Positions 6,449-16,786 of a DNA stretch of 64,000 nucleotides are shown here, piece after piece. The position numbers and the translations under genes were made by a program. Below the pieces are notes generated by a model, which was not told where the DNA came from, did no database searches, and worked only from the letters and a program-made list of their open reading frames with translations. Source of the DNA: an uncultured Actinomycetes bacterium (GTDB lineage Bacteria > Actinomycetota > Coriobacteriia > Coriobacteriales > Atopobiaceae); assembly GCA_900314645.1 (NCBI GenBank), contig OMWB01000004.1, positions 1 to 64,000 on the forward strand, read 5' to 3'. Numbering within the stretch: the first letter of the stretch is position 1; the number at the start of each line of letters is the position of its first letter.

Positions 6449-8800
6449 CTAGTTCCCCTTGACGCGCTTACGAAGCGAGTTGGCACCCTCTCCCGGCATG
6501 ATACGGCGAGCGTTGTAGACCGACGGTACGCGGTTGACCGTTGCCAAAAGCGACGCCAGAAGGCTCGCGTCCGCGATGGCCACCGTGAAGCGCAGCCGTG
6601 CGGCGCCGTTGTTTGCCACCTGCGTGGAGGCGGCCTGGATGTTGCCGCCCGCATCGTTGATGGCGATGGTCACGTCCTTGAGGAGGCCCATGCGGTCGTT
6701 TGCCTCGATGACGATCTCGACCCTGAACTCGGTAGCCCCGGAGGTGTCCCACTCAACGTCGATGATACGGTTGGGGTCTTTGGTGAGGTCAGCCACGTTG
6801 GGGCATGTGGAGCGATGCACTGAAACGCCGCGTCCACGCGTCACGAAGCCGACGATCTCGTCGCCAGCCACCGGGTTGCAGCAGTGGGCAAGATGTACGA
6901 GCAGGTCTGGGTCGCCCTTGACCACCACGCCGCAGCTGGGGTGCTTCTTGCGGTCGCCCGTGCGACGACGGTCCGCCTGGCGTCCCGTCGACAGCAACAG
7001 CTCCCTCTCGGCAGCCTCGGCAGCTTCGCGCGCGGCCTTCTCCTGCTGAGCCTTGTAGTCGGGAGAGTCTTCCAGGATGGCGGCCTCGATGCGATTGGCA
7101 GCCTGCTTGGCCGAGATCTTCCCTCCACCGATGGCCGCGAAGAGCGACTCTGCCGTCTTGTGGTCAAGTGAGGGCAACGCCTTGTCGATGGCCTTCGCGA
7201 CGCGGTGCGTCGAGATGCCATAACCACGCTTGCGCAGCTCACGGGCAAGGTCGCTGCGGCCCTGCTCGGCATCGTCCATCTTGGTGATGGTCGAGAAGTA
7301 CTTGCGGATCTTCGACTTCGCACCACCGGTGGCCACGATGTTGAGCCAGTCACGCGACGGGCGCGCGTTCTTGTTGGTGAGGATCTCCACGCGGTCGCCA
7401 GACTCCAGCTGCGTCGCAAGCGGCACCACCGACCCATTGACCTTGGCGCCCACGCAATGGTTGCCCACCTCCGTGTGGACGGCGTAGGCAAAGTCGAGTG
7501 GGGTGGAACCCTTGCGCAGGCTCATGACGTCACCACGTGGGGTGAACACGAAGATCTCGTGCTCAAAGAGGTCGACGCGCAGGGTGTCGAGGTACTCGTC
7601 CGCGTCGCCCATGTCGTCGTCGGTAGTCCAGTCCAGACTTCGGCGAATGTGGTTGATGGTCGAGTCCACCGAGAGGTCTGCCGCGGACATCTGGCCCATC
7701 GAATTACCGGCTCGCTTGTACAGCCAGTGCGCGGCGACACCGAACTCTGCGTGCTCGTGCATGTCATACGTGCGTATCTGGATCTCGATGGGACGCCCGT
7801 CAGAACCGATCACCGTGGTGTGGAGCGACTGGTAGCCATTGGACTTGGGCATGGCGATGTAGTCCTTGAAGCGCCCGGGCAACGGGTGCCACAACGAGTG
7901 CACGGCACCAAGGACTGAATAGCAATCCCCCACCGAGTTGGTCAAGACACGCAGCGCGATGAGGTCATAGATGTCAGAGAACTCCTTGCCCTTGCGTACC
8001 ATCTTCTGGTAGATGGACCAGAGGTGCTTGGGGCGTCCCTTGATCTGATAGCCCTTCACCTCTGTGGTGGAAAGCTCGTCCTCAAGGGTCTTGATCGCCT
8101 CGGCGGTGTCCTGCTCGCGCTGCGCGCGCGAGTCGCGCACCATGCGCGCCACACGTTCGTAGTCCTCAGGCTGCAGATAGAAGAAGGCGAGGTCCTCAAG
8201 CTCCCACTTGATGGACGAGATGCCCAGACGGTCTGCCAACGGTGCGTAGACGTCCATGGTCTCGGTCGCCTTGAAGACGCGCTTCTTGGGTGGGAGCGCG
8301 GCCAAGGTGCGCATGTTGTGCAGGCGGTCAGCGATCTTGATGATGACCACGCGGATGTCGCGCGACATGCCCAGGAACATCTTGCGCAGGTTCATGGCCT
8401 GCTTCTCGTCAATGGATGAGACGTTGACCTGCGTCAGCTTGGTCACGCCGTCGACGAGGTCGGCCACCGTCTGGCCAAAGCGCGAGGAGAGGTCATCCAT
8501 GGTCGCGTCGGTGTCCTCGACGGTGTCGTGCAGAAGCGCCGCGCAGATGGTGTCCTCGTCCATGTGCAGGTCGCCCGCGAGGATGATGGCCACCTCGACG
8601 GGGTGGTTGATGTAGGGTTCACCCGAGCGGCGGCGTTGGTCGCGGTGGTACTCCGCGGCGAAGCGGTACGCCTCCTCTATCTTGGCAAGGGCTCCCTCGT
8701 CGAGATAGCTCGCGCAGGTGTTCTTGAGCACACGATAGTTGTCCGCTCCCGGCACGGGGGCGGGCTTGCGGGTTGTGGTGCCTGTCGCCGCTTCGGCCAT
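6449..8800 (-). CDS. relA: RelA/SpoT-type bifunctional (p)ppGpp synthetase/hydrolase
   Basis: 783 residues, the long Rel form. It makes and breaks the stringent-response alarmone (p)ppGpp from GTP/GDP and ATP. Domains in order: HD hydrolase with intact HDTVEDTD (residues 91-98), suggesting active hydrolysis; the synthetase domain around 240-350 with YDLIALRVL and PKSNGYQSLHTTV; TGS near 420-480 (FTPRGDVMSLRKGSTPLDFAY); a conserved Cys-containing zinc-finger/helical region (AHCCNPVAGDEIVGFVTRGRG, about 650-690); and a C-terminal ACT domain (about 705-783). It lies between recJ (10 bases upstream) and the MBL hydrolase. A recJ-rel arrangement recurs in Gram-positive genomes. Confidence 0.95.
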   Translation of the reverse strand: MAEAATGTTTRKPAPVPGADNYRVLKNTCASYLDEGALAKIEEAYRFAAEYHRDQRRRSGEPYINHPVEVAIILAGDLHMDEDTICAALLHDTVEDTDATMDDLSSRFGQTVADLVDGVTKLTQVNVSSIDEKQAMNLRKMFLGMSRDIRVVIIKIADRLHNMRTLAALPPKKRVFKATETMDVYAPLADRLGISSIKWELEDLAFFYLQPEDYERVARMVRDSRAQREQDTAEAIKTLEDELSTTEVKGYQIKGRPKHLWSIYQKMVRKGKEFSDIYDLIALRVLTNSVGDCYSVLGAVHSLWHPLPGRFKDYIAMPKSNGYQSLHTTVIGSDGRPIEIQIRTYDMHEHAEFGVAAHWLYKRAGNSMGQMSAADLSVDSTINHIRRSLDWTTDDDMGDADEYLDTLRVDLFEHEIFVFTPRGDVMSLRKGSTPLDFAYAVHTEVGNHCVGAKVNGSVVPLATQLESGDRVEILTNKNARPSRDWLNIVATGGAKSKIRKYFSTITKMDDAEQGRSDLARELRKRGYGISTHRVAKAIDKALPSLDHKTAESLFAAIGGGKISAKQAANRIEAAILEDSPDYKAQQEKAAREAAEAAERELLLSTGRQADRRRTGDRKKHPSCGVVVKGDPDLLVHLAHCCNPVAGDEIVGFVTRGRGVSVHRSTCPNVADLTKDPNRIIDVEWDTSGATEFRVEIVIEANDRMGLLKDVTIAINDAGGNIQAASTQVANNGAARLRFTVAIADASLLASLLATVNRVPSVYNARRIMPGEGANSLRKRVKGN

Positions 8801-8810
8801 TTGTGCCTCC

Positions 8811-11800
8811 TTAGCGGTCTACCTCCCGGCCAAAACCAGGGGTAATGGGTCGGTTGATGCGCTCGAGCATCTGGTCCGGGGTCGCCGTGAGCGCCCAGTC
8901 ACGGAAGGCCACGAACTCTTCGCGCGCGTGTAAACCTTCAAGATATCGGATTGAGCTCTCGAGGTCTACTCTCGCCGGAGAATCATTCATGGTGATGCGA
9001 CGAGCGGAACCGTATCCCGTCGTGTCCAGCAGCCCAAGCTCGCGGAAGATGGAGATGCCGCACGAGACGGACTGGTCATCCAGGACCGCGCGAGCGTCAA
9101 AGGTGACGGATTCCTGGGCTATGGCTGCGTTCGACAGGCTAAACGATGAGTCGCCTTGCTGCTGTTGCGCGCGTTCCGACAGGCTGCGCAGCGTACGATA
9201 GAGCGCCACGAGCTCGGGGCGCTGCGGGGCCGACGAGGCAATGATGCGCTCGTTGATGCGGGCGTCGCGTGAGCCAAAGAGCATCCATACGCGGGCGAGC
9301 TTGCCGTCGCGCCCTGCACGGCCACTCATCTGGTTGAACTCAATCTGGCCAAACGGCATGTGATAGAGCATGACATTGCGGATGTCGGGCAGGTTGACGC
9401 CCTCGCCAAACGCGCTCGTGGAGACGATGCAGGTCAGCGTTCCCTCGCGGAACGCCTCCTCGACCCGTGCGCGATCCTTGCGCGTAAGCCCCGCGTTGTA
9501 GAAGGCGATGCGCGAGGCGAGCTCGGGTATGGCATGGCGAAGCATGCGCGCAAGCGAGACGGACTGCTCGCGGGAGTTCACGTACACCACCGTCTTGTGC
9601 CCCTTGGCCACCGCCGAGATGAGGGCCGCCTCGCGATCTCGCAGCTCGCGGCAGTCCACGACCTTGAGGTTCTCGCGCACGCTCCGGTCAACGATCACGT
9701 CAGCCTCGTCGATGGAGAGCAGCCCGCAGACCTCATGTGCCACGTCGTCGGCGACCGTGGCACTCACCGCGAGCGTGCACGGGTTGCCCAGCGCGCTCAG
9801 CACCTCCGGCATGGAGAGGTACGCGGCTCTGCCGCCGCCTTTGGCGGTTCCGGCGTGATGCGCCTCGTCAATCACCACAAAGCCCACGCGGCCGGACTCC
9901 GCAAAGCGGTTGGCATGGATTGCAAGGAACTCAGGCGTGGTGAGCAGCACGTCTGCATCGCCCTCGGCAAGGGCGGCAAAGGTCTCGTCGCGCTGGCTGA
10001 GCGGCGTCTCGCCCGTCAGCACGCGGACCGACATGCCCAGCTCTCCAAAGGACTCGCCCAGATGGAAGGCCTGGTCCGAGACCAAGGCGCGCAGCGGGTA
10101 CACAAAGACGCTGGTCTTTCCCTTAAGCAGGGCCTCGCGTGCGGCGTGCACATGGAAGATAAGCGACTTGCCGCGGCCCGTCGCCATGACCGCAAGGGTC
10201 GACCTGCCGCGCGCAAGGGTGTCAAGCGCCTCGCGCTGGGCCGGCAGGAACGGATGGCTTCCGATCATCTGACGACGGAGCTCGTCGGTGAGCCGGTCAT
10301 ACGACATGCTTGAGAACGTGGAGCGCACGGTGCGCAGATGCTCCTGAGCGGCCGCTTCGTCGTCACGCAAGGCTTCCACGCGACTCACGCGCACGTTGAC
10401 CCCCAGCGAACGGCCATCGGTCCCGCCCGTCACCTCGCTCACGCACGCGGTATAGCGCACCGCCCCGCTGTCGACGATGGGAGCCAAGACCGCCGATATC
10501 TGCTTGCGCAAGTAGCCTACCTGCGCGCCGGCATCGGTGAGGATGGCTATGGCATTGGGGTCTGCCGGGTTGCGCACGTCGCGTGCAACCGTCAGCTCCT
10601 GTCCCACGACCAGCGTGGCAACCACGGACTGACGCCCCTCGAAGGTCACCCCAACCACCTTGGTGTTGAAGCCCTGCGAGTCCCCGATGCCCGCGTACTC
10701 GTCGCGGGAGAGAACCTCGTCAGCCCGGGAGAACAGCTCGTCCGCCAGGGAGCTGTCGCTTTGGCGCAGCGGCTCCTTGCGCTCGGCGCTTCGGTAGACG
10801 ATGTCGCGCACCATCATCTTTGGCTTGGTGCGCCCTTGCCACGTCTCGTTGACTGCCTCAAAGACGAGGTCGACGGCCTCCTCGCAATCGGCCGCGCGCT
10901 CGATCTGCGGGGCACGGAACATGATGGCCGCAGCGCTGCTCACGCCATCGGTGGCCGTAAAGCGCAGGTGGTTTCCTGCAACGCCCACACGCGCACGGTT
11001 GCGCATGCAGACACCTCGCACGCCAAGGAGCGGCTTCTTGTTGCCCTGGCCAAACGGCTGCAACACCTCAAGCGAGCCAATGCTTTCGCACGTCAGCTCG
11101 TTCAGGTTCACGAGCGCCGCGACCTCGCCGCGCGACTCGAACTGCTCGGCGGGAAGCTCGCTCATCACCTCGTCCAGGCGTTTGCGGAACGCATCGAGGT
11201 TCTTGGCCTCGCACGTCACGCCAACCGCGCCGGCGTGCCCACCAAAGCGCACCAGGAGGTCTTGGCATTGCTCGACGGCGTGGAAGAGGTCAACGCTTCC
11301 TACCGAACGTCCCGATCCGCGGGCGATGCCGTCGGAAATCGAGAAGAGGATGGCCGGGACGCGATATCGGTTGACGATGCGGCTCGCCACGATGCCCTTC
11401 ACGCCTTCGTGCCAGCCCTCGCCTCCCACGACCACCACACGGCCTCCGTCATAGGAAGCCTCCACCTTGGCCAAGGCCGCAGCGGTAAGCACCGACTCCG
11501 TCTCACGGCGGTCGGCATTGGTCTGCTCGAGCCGCCCCGCAAGCACGGATGCCTCGGCTGGATCATCGGTAAGCAACAGGTCAAAGGCAACGTCGGTCGT
11601 GCCCATCCGACCTGCGGCATTCAGGCGCGGAACCAGCGTGAACGGCAGCTCGTCAGCCGTGATGGTGGAGAGATCCACATTGGCCGATGCCGCCAACGAG
11701 ACGATGCCTGGGCGGTCTGTCCTGCGCATGCGGGCTATGCCATCGGCGACAAGCGCGCGATTCTCGCCCTCAAGGAGCATCATGTCAGAGACCGTGCCGA

Positions 11801-12494
11801 GCGTCGCCACATCGGTGTAGTGGCGCCAGAGGTCAGGCATCCCAAGCCTGCGTCCCAGCTCACATACCAGCTTGAGCGCCACGCCAGCACCCGCCAGCTC
11901 GCGCGAGTAGCAGTTCTCGACCAGCTTGGGGTCGGTGACGGGCACGCCCTGCGGCACGAGGTCTCCCGGCTCGTGATGGTCGGTGATCACGACGTCGATG
12001 CCCTCAGAAATGAGCCACTCCACCTCATTTCCAGCGGCAATGCCGTTGTCGACCGTGATGATGAGCGACGGGTCGCATCCCTCACGAACACGTGCAAATG
12101 CCTCGCGGGAAAGCCCGTAGCCTTCACCGAAGCGGTAGGGGATGTACGGATACACGTGGCCGCCCATGCGGCGCAGCGCCAAGGTGAGCAGGCAGGTCGC
12201 GCTCATGCCGTCCACGTCAAAGTCGCCAAAGACGGCGATGCGCTCTCCATCCAAGAGCGCACGCTCTACACGGTCTGCTGCCTCGGCCATGCCGGGAATG
12301 TCGAGCGGGTCTGCCCAGTCACGCTCAAGCGAGGGTGAGAGGAACCGCGCCGCCTCGTCCACGTCCCGCTTTCCGCGCGCGACGAGCACGCGTGCCACCA
12401 AGGGCGAGACACCCAGCTGCCTGACAAGCTCGTGCTCTGCCTGGGCGTCGCTCGGCAGCACTTCCCAACGTCTGCTGTTCAGAAGGCCTGCCAT
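8811..12494 (-). CDS. recJ: RecJ exonuclease - HIRAN - RecQ-like helicase fusion
   Basis: 1,227 residues, about twice a normal RecJ. Residues 1-570 are a RecJ-type DHH/DHHA1 5'-3' single-strand DNA exonuclease: DFDVDG (91-96), DNG (149-151), DHHE (172-175), the DTD-like metal sites, and FGGHAGAVG (417-425) of DHHA1, followed by an OB-like segment. Residues about 608-705 look like a HIRAN domain (VVGVTFEGRQ, ARDVRNPADPNAIA, VGYLRK), which in eukaryotic HLTF binds 3' DNA ends. Residues about 735-1130 are a superfamily 2 helicase: Walker A ATGRGKS (771-777), DEAH (876-879), SATVAD, and a C-terminal lobe with GVNLPDIRNV and QMSGRAGRDGK. A nuclease, an end-binding module and a motor in one chain suggests end resection or fork repair. 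The start is ATG 12494. Confidence 0.88.
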   Translation of the reverse strand: MAGLLNSRRWEVLPSDAQAEHELVRQLGVSPLVARVLVARGKRDVDEAARFLSPSLERDWADPLDIPGMAEAADRVERALLDGERIAVFGDFDVDGMSATCLLTLALRRMGGHVYPYIPYRFGEGYGLSREAFARVREGCDPSLIITVDNGIAAGNEVEWLISEGIDVVITDHHEPGDLVPQGVPVTDPKLVENCYSRELAGAGVALKLVCELGRRLGMPDLWRHYTDVATLGTVSDMMLLEGENRALVADGIARMRRTDRPGIVSLAASANVDLSTITADELPFTLVPRLNAAGRMGTTDVAFDLLLTDDPAEASVLAGRLEQTNADRRETESVLTAAALAKVEASYDGGRVVVVGGEGWHEGVKGIVASRIVNRYRVPAILFSISDGIARGSGRSVGSVDLFHAVEQCQDLLVRFGGHAGAVGVTCEAKNLDAFRKRLDEVMSELPAEQFESRGEVAALVNLNELTCESIGSLEVLQPFGQGNKKPLLGVRGVCMRNRARVGVAGNHLRFTATDGVSSAAAIMFRAPQIERAADCEEAVDLVFEAVNETWQGRTKPKMMVRDIVYRSAERKEPLRQSDSSLADELFSRADEVLSRDEYAGIGDSQGFNTKVVGVTFEGRQSVVATLVVGQELTVARDVRNPADPNAIAILTDAGAQVGYLRKQISAVLAPIVDSGAVRYTACVSEVTGGTDGRSLGVNVRVSRVEALRDDEAAAQEHLRTVRSTFSSMSYDRLTDELRRQMIGSHPFLPAQREALDTLARGRSTLAVMATGRGKSLIFHVHAAREALLKGKTSVFVYPLRALVSDQAFHLGESFGELGMSVRVLTGETPLSQRDETFAALAEGDADVLLTTPEFLAIHANRFAESGRVGFVVIDEAHHAGTAKGGGRAAYLSMPEVLSALGNPCTLAVSATVADDVAHEVCGLLSIDEADVIVDRSVRENLKVVDCRELRDREAALISAVAKGHKTVVYVNSREQSVSLARMLRHAIPELASRIAFYNAGLTRKDRARVEEAFREGTLTCIVSTSAFGEGVNLPDIRNVMLYHMPFGQIEFNQMSGRAGRDGKLARVWMLFGSRDARINERIIASSAPQRPELVALYRTLRSLSERAQQQQGDSSFSLSNAAIAQESVTFDARAVLDDQSVSCGISIFRELGLLDTTGYGSARRITMNDSPARVDLESSIRYLEGLHAREEFVAFRDWALTATPDQMLERINRPITPGFGREVDR

Positions 12495-12770
12495 GGTTAG
12501 CCCACCTCCCTCACATGGGGAGGGTGATTCGCAAAGCGTGATACGCGTAAGGCGTTGCGCGATGTGCGCAACCGAGGCCCCGAGGCCAAAGTGGCTGTGG
12601 TCATGGAATGCTCGCCTTTGTCATGACACGGCCGAGCCGTGCCGTCATGTTTATCAACAAAGAGTTTACCAGTTATGTGACAAACATGTGCAAGCAAGTT
12701 GGCAAACGCAAGCTTCAGGGCACATCTTGGGTCCTCAAGCCCCACCGATGGGCCACGCCTTGGTTTTGGG
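12495..12770. other. 276-base intergenic region between recJ and tgt
   Basis: No gene seen. It should carry the recJ promoter on the minus strand. A GC-rich dyad surrounds tcatgacacggccgagccgt near 12618-12637, and an AT-richer stretch (tttatcaacaaagagtttacc, near 12649-12669) could hold promoter elements, but I could not assign a convincing -35/-10 pair. Confidence 0.4.
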
Positions 12771-13985
<1,215 letters not shown>

Positions 13986-14936
13986 TTACCGAACCTCGTC
14001 CATCTCTTCCTCAAGCCAACGAGCCACGCCGTCCTCCGTGAGGCTGGCGCACACCTCATCACTCAGCTGCTTAAGGTCATCACTTGCGTTGCCCACGGCG
14101 ACGAAGCGTCCCACATGCCCAATGAGCGGGGCGTCGTTCATCGAGTCACCAAAGGCCACCGACCGGCTACGCTCCTCTTCCAGGTGCTCAAGCAGCCAGT
14201 CACATGTCGTGCCTTTGGTCACGCCGAGCGCCGTGATCTCGAGCTCGCGCGCCCACACGCGCGCCACCTGAAAGCCCCCAAGTGCCTCGATGCGCAGCGC
14301 CGCCTCCGCGCATGCCTCATCGCTCGTGAAGGAACAGCCGACCTTCTCGAACTGCTCGTGCGAGGCGATGATGGGACCGATGACAGGAACGATCTTCTTG
14401 CCCTGCTCACCAAACGTGAAGTGGACAACTCCACGGATAAGCGAGCGCACCTGCCTGAGCGAACGGGGGAAGTACCTGCGGAGCCTCGAACGGATTCCCT
14501 CCGTGCCACCGACCATGTAGGTGACACCGGTCCGCTCGATCCAGCTGTGGCCGTCGCTATGGACGTTCCACCCCGGGCCAAGATCGCTGACCTCGTCCAT
14601 CATGCGCTCGACATCCTCGCGAGCCATGGTACGGGAGAAGAGCTCTTTGCCCTTCGCGTCATAGACCTTTGCCCCGTTGGCACACAAATAAACGTCCATC
14701 ACCCCGAGGCGACGGACGGAACGCGGCACCATTCCCAGCGGACGCCCGGTACAGACCACCAATTGGCACCCTGTGTCGTGTGCACGCCTGAGAGCGCTTC
14801 TCACCCGAGGCGAGACCTCCACCCCACCATGGATGATGGTGCCGTCAAGATCAAGCAAAAGAAGCCCGATGCCGCGAGGGCATCGGGCCGTAGCTGGTAT
14901 CCCTGTGGGATGAGAAGCTTTCTGACTACTCGCCAA
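13986..14936 (-). CDS. HAD superfamily (Cof-type) sugar phosphatase; start codon uncertain
   Basis: About 290-316 residues of a Cof-type HAD phosphatase: DLDGTIIHGG (nucleophile motif I), VVCTGRP (motif II), an Arg/Lys-rich cap, and GDSMNDAPLIGHVGRFVAVGNA (motifs III/IV with GDxxND). Members hydrolyse phosphosugars or flavin phosphates; the substrate is unknown. The start is unclear: no in-frame ATG or GTG lies close before motif I. In-frame TTG codons exist, one at 14936 inside the end of ptsH (used here) and one directly before LDLDG. The DNA coding for the residues just before motif I also forms the ptsH terminator hairpin (14864-14888). It ends just before tgt, with which it is probably cotranscribed. 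Confidence 0.75.
   Translation of the reverse strand: MASSQKASHPTGIPATARCPRGIGLLLLDLDGTIIHGGVEVSPRVRSALRRAHDTGCQLVVCTGRPLGMVPRSVRRLGVMDVYLCANGAKVYDAKGKELFSRTMAREDVERMMDEVSDLGPGWNVHSDGHSWIERTGVTYMVGGTEGIRSRLRRYFPRSLRQVRSLIRGVVHFTFGEQGKKIVPVIGPIIASHEQFEKVGCSFTSDEACAEAALRIEALGGFQVARVWARELEITALGVTKGTTCDWLLEHLEEERSRSVAFGDSMNDAPLIGHVGRFVAVGNASDDLKQLSDEVCASLTEDGVARWLEEEMDEVR
14853..14888 (-). terminator. Intrinsic terminator of ptsH, overlapping the HAD gene
   Basis: Minus strand: gcccgatgcc, 5-base loop, ggcatcgggc (14888-14864), followed by TTCTTTTGCTT. A perfect 10-bp stem located 37 bases after the ptsH stop and inside the coding frame of the downstream HAD protein. Confidence 0.85.
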
Positions 14937-15198
14937 AGCCGTTGTCGACGAGGGCCACGAGAGCGTCGAGGGCAGCCTGCTCGTCGGCGCCGTCGCACGC
15001 GATCTCAACGTTGGTGCCGCAGCCGAGGCCGGCAGCCAGGATCATCATGATGGACTTGGCGTTGACAGGAGCGGTGTCCTTGTCGACGTTCTTGACGGTC
15101 ACGGCGCAGCCGTACTTCTTGGCCTCAGCCACGAAGACGGAAGCGGGACGAGCGTGAAGACCAGTGGCGTTGACGATCGTCGTCTGCTTAGAAACCAT
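14926..15198 (-). CDS. ptsH: Phosphocarrier protein HPr
   Basis: 90 residues. HPr relays phosphate from enzyme I to sugar-specific EIIA proteins of the PEP phosphotransferase system. The active His is in the NATGLHARPASVFV motif (His-15 equivalent). The regulatory Ser segment reads VNAKSIMMILAAG (Ser-46 type), so regulation by HPr kinase is possible. An AAGGAG site precedes ATG 15198. No ptsI or EII gene is adjacent, so ptsH stands alone, with its own terminator right behind it. Confidence 0.97.
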   Translation of the reverse strand: MVSKQTTIVNATGLHARPASVFVAEAKKYGCAVTVKNVDKDTAPVNAKSIMMILAAGLGCGTNVEIACDGADEQAALDALVALVDNGFGE

Positions 15199-15347
15199 GT
15201 TGCACTCCTTTGATAGGTGGTGGGGTACTCCCCCTGTCTGCCCAACATGCGCCCAATAGTAACAAACATTCGACCTTTTGGGGCAGTCTGTCCCCTCTGC
15301 GGTACCCAATTATCGCCCATGTGCCAAAATAGCAGTTGAAATTGTGA

Positions 15348-15368
15348 AGCTGCAGTGTCTCTGCAGCT
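15348..15368 (+). promoter_or_regulatory. Hairpin just upstream of the ribosome site of the coiled-coil gene
   Basis: agctgcag (15348-15355) and ctgcagct (15361-15368) are perfect arms around a 5-base loop, ending 2 bases before AAGGAG (15371-15376). It may modulate mRNA stability or translation. Confidence 0.5.
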
Positions 15369-15381
15369 GAAAGGAGCCACC

Positions 15382-16776
15382 ATGGACGAACAGGACATCT
15401 TTGCGGAAACCAGCGAAATGACCTCTGATGAGCAGGATTTGAACGTGCAGGTCCACGCCGCGCCCAACGAGACAGAGGGTGCGGATTTCGTGAGCGATAA
15501 CATACCGTTCACCGAAAATGAGGGGACCTTTGACGAGGACGCCACCCCCTATGAGCTTCCCGGTGAGGAGCCCGAGGTCGAGGATTCGGCCGAGGAGACC
15601 GGTGAGGCGTTGGCCAAGCCCTCAGACAGCCCCACCGCCCTGGCCAACTCCGCGAGTGCCCAGCTCATGGAGGGCCTCGAGGCCGTCCGCAACGTGCGAG
15701 CGCTCGCCCGTCAGCATGCAGATGCGCGCGCACAGCTCGAGAACCTGCGTCGCGAGCTTGACGATGCCATGACCATCCTCGAGCACCGCGTCGAGATCGA
15801 GCGGAACTACGATCAGATCGTGTCTGACCAGACCGCGCAGATTCAGGCCGCCCAGGGCTCCATGGACGAAGCCAAGGAGCGGCAGGCCACCCTTGCCGCC
15901 GAGCGCCAGCAGCTCTCCCAGCGCCTCACGGCATTGAAGGCCGAGAACGAGGAGGCGCTTCGTCCCTACAAGAACCTCATGGAGACCACCAAGGGCCGTG
16001 CCGACGATGCGGCCGTAGCGCTTGCCGACGTACGCCGCTCCGTGAAGGCTGCCGAGAACGCCGCGAATGAGGCTACGCGCAAGCGCGACAGCCGCGTCTC
16101 CGCTGCCAACCGCGCCGTCGACAATGCCCAGGAGCGCCTGCGGAGGGTCCAGACCGAGCTGGACAAGCTGCAGGGGGACCCCGACGCGCCCATCACCGCC
16201 CTGCCCAAGATGCGCGACGAGCTGGTGGCGGAGCGCGTGCACCTCGATGACGCCCGCGAGGAGGTCGAGAAGGTCACCGCAGAGACGCAGCAGGCGGTTG
16301 AGGAGGCCCAGTCTCGCCTGTTCAGCCTGCGTCAGACCCTTGAGGCATCGGAGCGTGTGGCGGAGGAAACCAAGCGTGAGGCCGCAGAGCGCCGCGAGGA
16401 GTATGACAGCCTCTACAAGCAGACCCGTGCTGCCGAAGAGGAGCTCAACGCTGCCATCAAGGAACGCACGGCAACTATCGCCGAGCTCAACAACACCATC
16501 GAGGAGATTGACGACCAGCTTGACGAGCTGCAGATCGTCCTTGACGAGGCCAACGACATCCACGACTCGCCAGAGATCACGGCCCATCTGCGTGACCGCA
16601 TCACGGCTGGCCAGGCCGAGCTTGAGCGCCAAGACCGCGAGGTCAAGAACCTCGCCCAGTCAGAGCGCACCCTGCGCGAGAGCACGCGTGGGAAGCGCAT
16701 CGCGTTCTTCGCGGTCGTGGCCGCCGTCGTCCTGGTGACCATCCTCCTCATCTGGTTCTTCGCGACCAGGCGATAA
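15382..16776 (+). CDS. Tail-anchored coiled-coil protein of unknown function
   Basis: 464 residues; I do not recognise a family. Residues 1 to about 95 are acidic and low in structure. From about residue 105 to 430 the chain is almost continuous heptad-like coiled coil, rich in Ala, Glu, Arg and Gln, with a short break near a Pro-containing segment (GDPDAPITALPKM, about residue 270). A single hydrophobic helix (FFAVVAAVVLVTILLIWFF) followed by ATRR ends the protein, as in a C-terminal tail anchor with the coiled coil in the cytoplasm. There is no signal peptide. An AAGGAG site precedes ATG 15382. It stands alone between ptsH and queA. Roles such as envelope scaffold or division tether are possible but unsupported. 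Confidence 0.8.
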   Translation: MDEQDIFAETSEMTSDEQDLNVQVHAAPNETEGADFVSDNIPFTENEGTFDEDATPYELPGEEPEVEDSAEETGEALAKPSDSPTALANSASAQLMEGLEAVRNVRALARQHADARAQLENLRRELDDAMTILEHRVEIERNYDQIVSDQTAQIQAAQGSMDEAKERQATLAAERQQLSQRLTALKAENEEALRPYKNLMETTKGRADDAAVALADVRRSVKAAENAANEATRKRDSRVSAANRAVDNAQERLRRVQTELDKLQGDPDAPITALPKMRDELVAERVHLDDAREEVEKVTAETQQAVEEAQSRLFSLRQTLEASERVAEETKREAAERREEYDSLYKQTRAAEEELNAAIKERTATIAELNNTIEEIDDQLDELQIVLDEANDIHDSPEITAHLRDRITAGQAELERQDREVKNLAQSERTLRESTRGKRIAFFAVVAAVVLVTILLIWFFATRR

Positions 16777-16786
16777 GGCACACAAG

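Noticed and set aside
10338..12338. Long plus-strand open frame opposite recJ (666 codons)
   Set aside because: It mirrors the GC-rich recJ gene on the other strand, has Arg/His/Ala-rich composition with no domain and no ribosome site.
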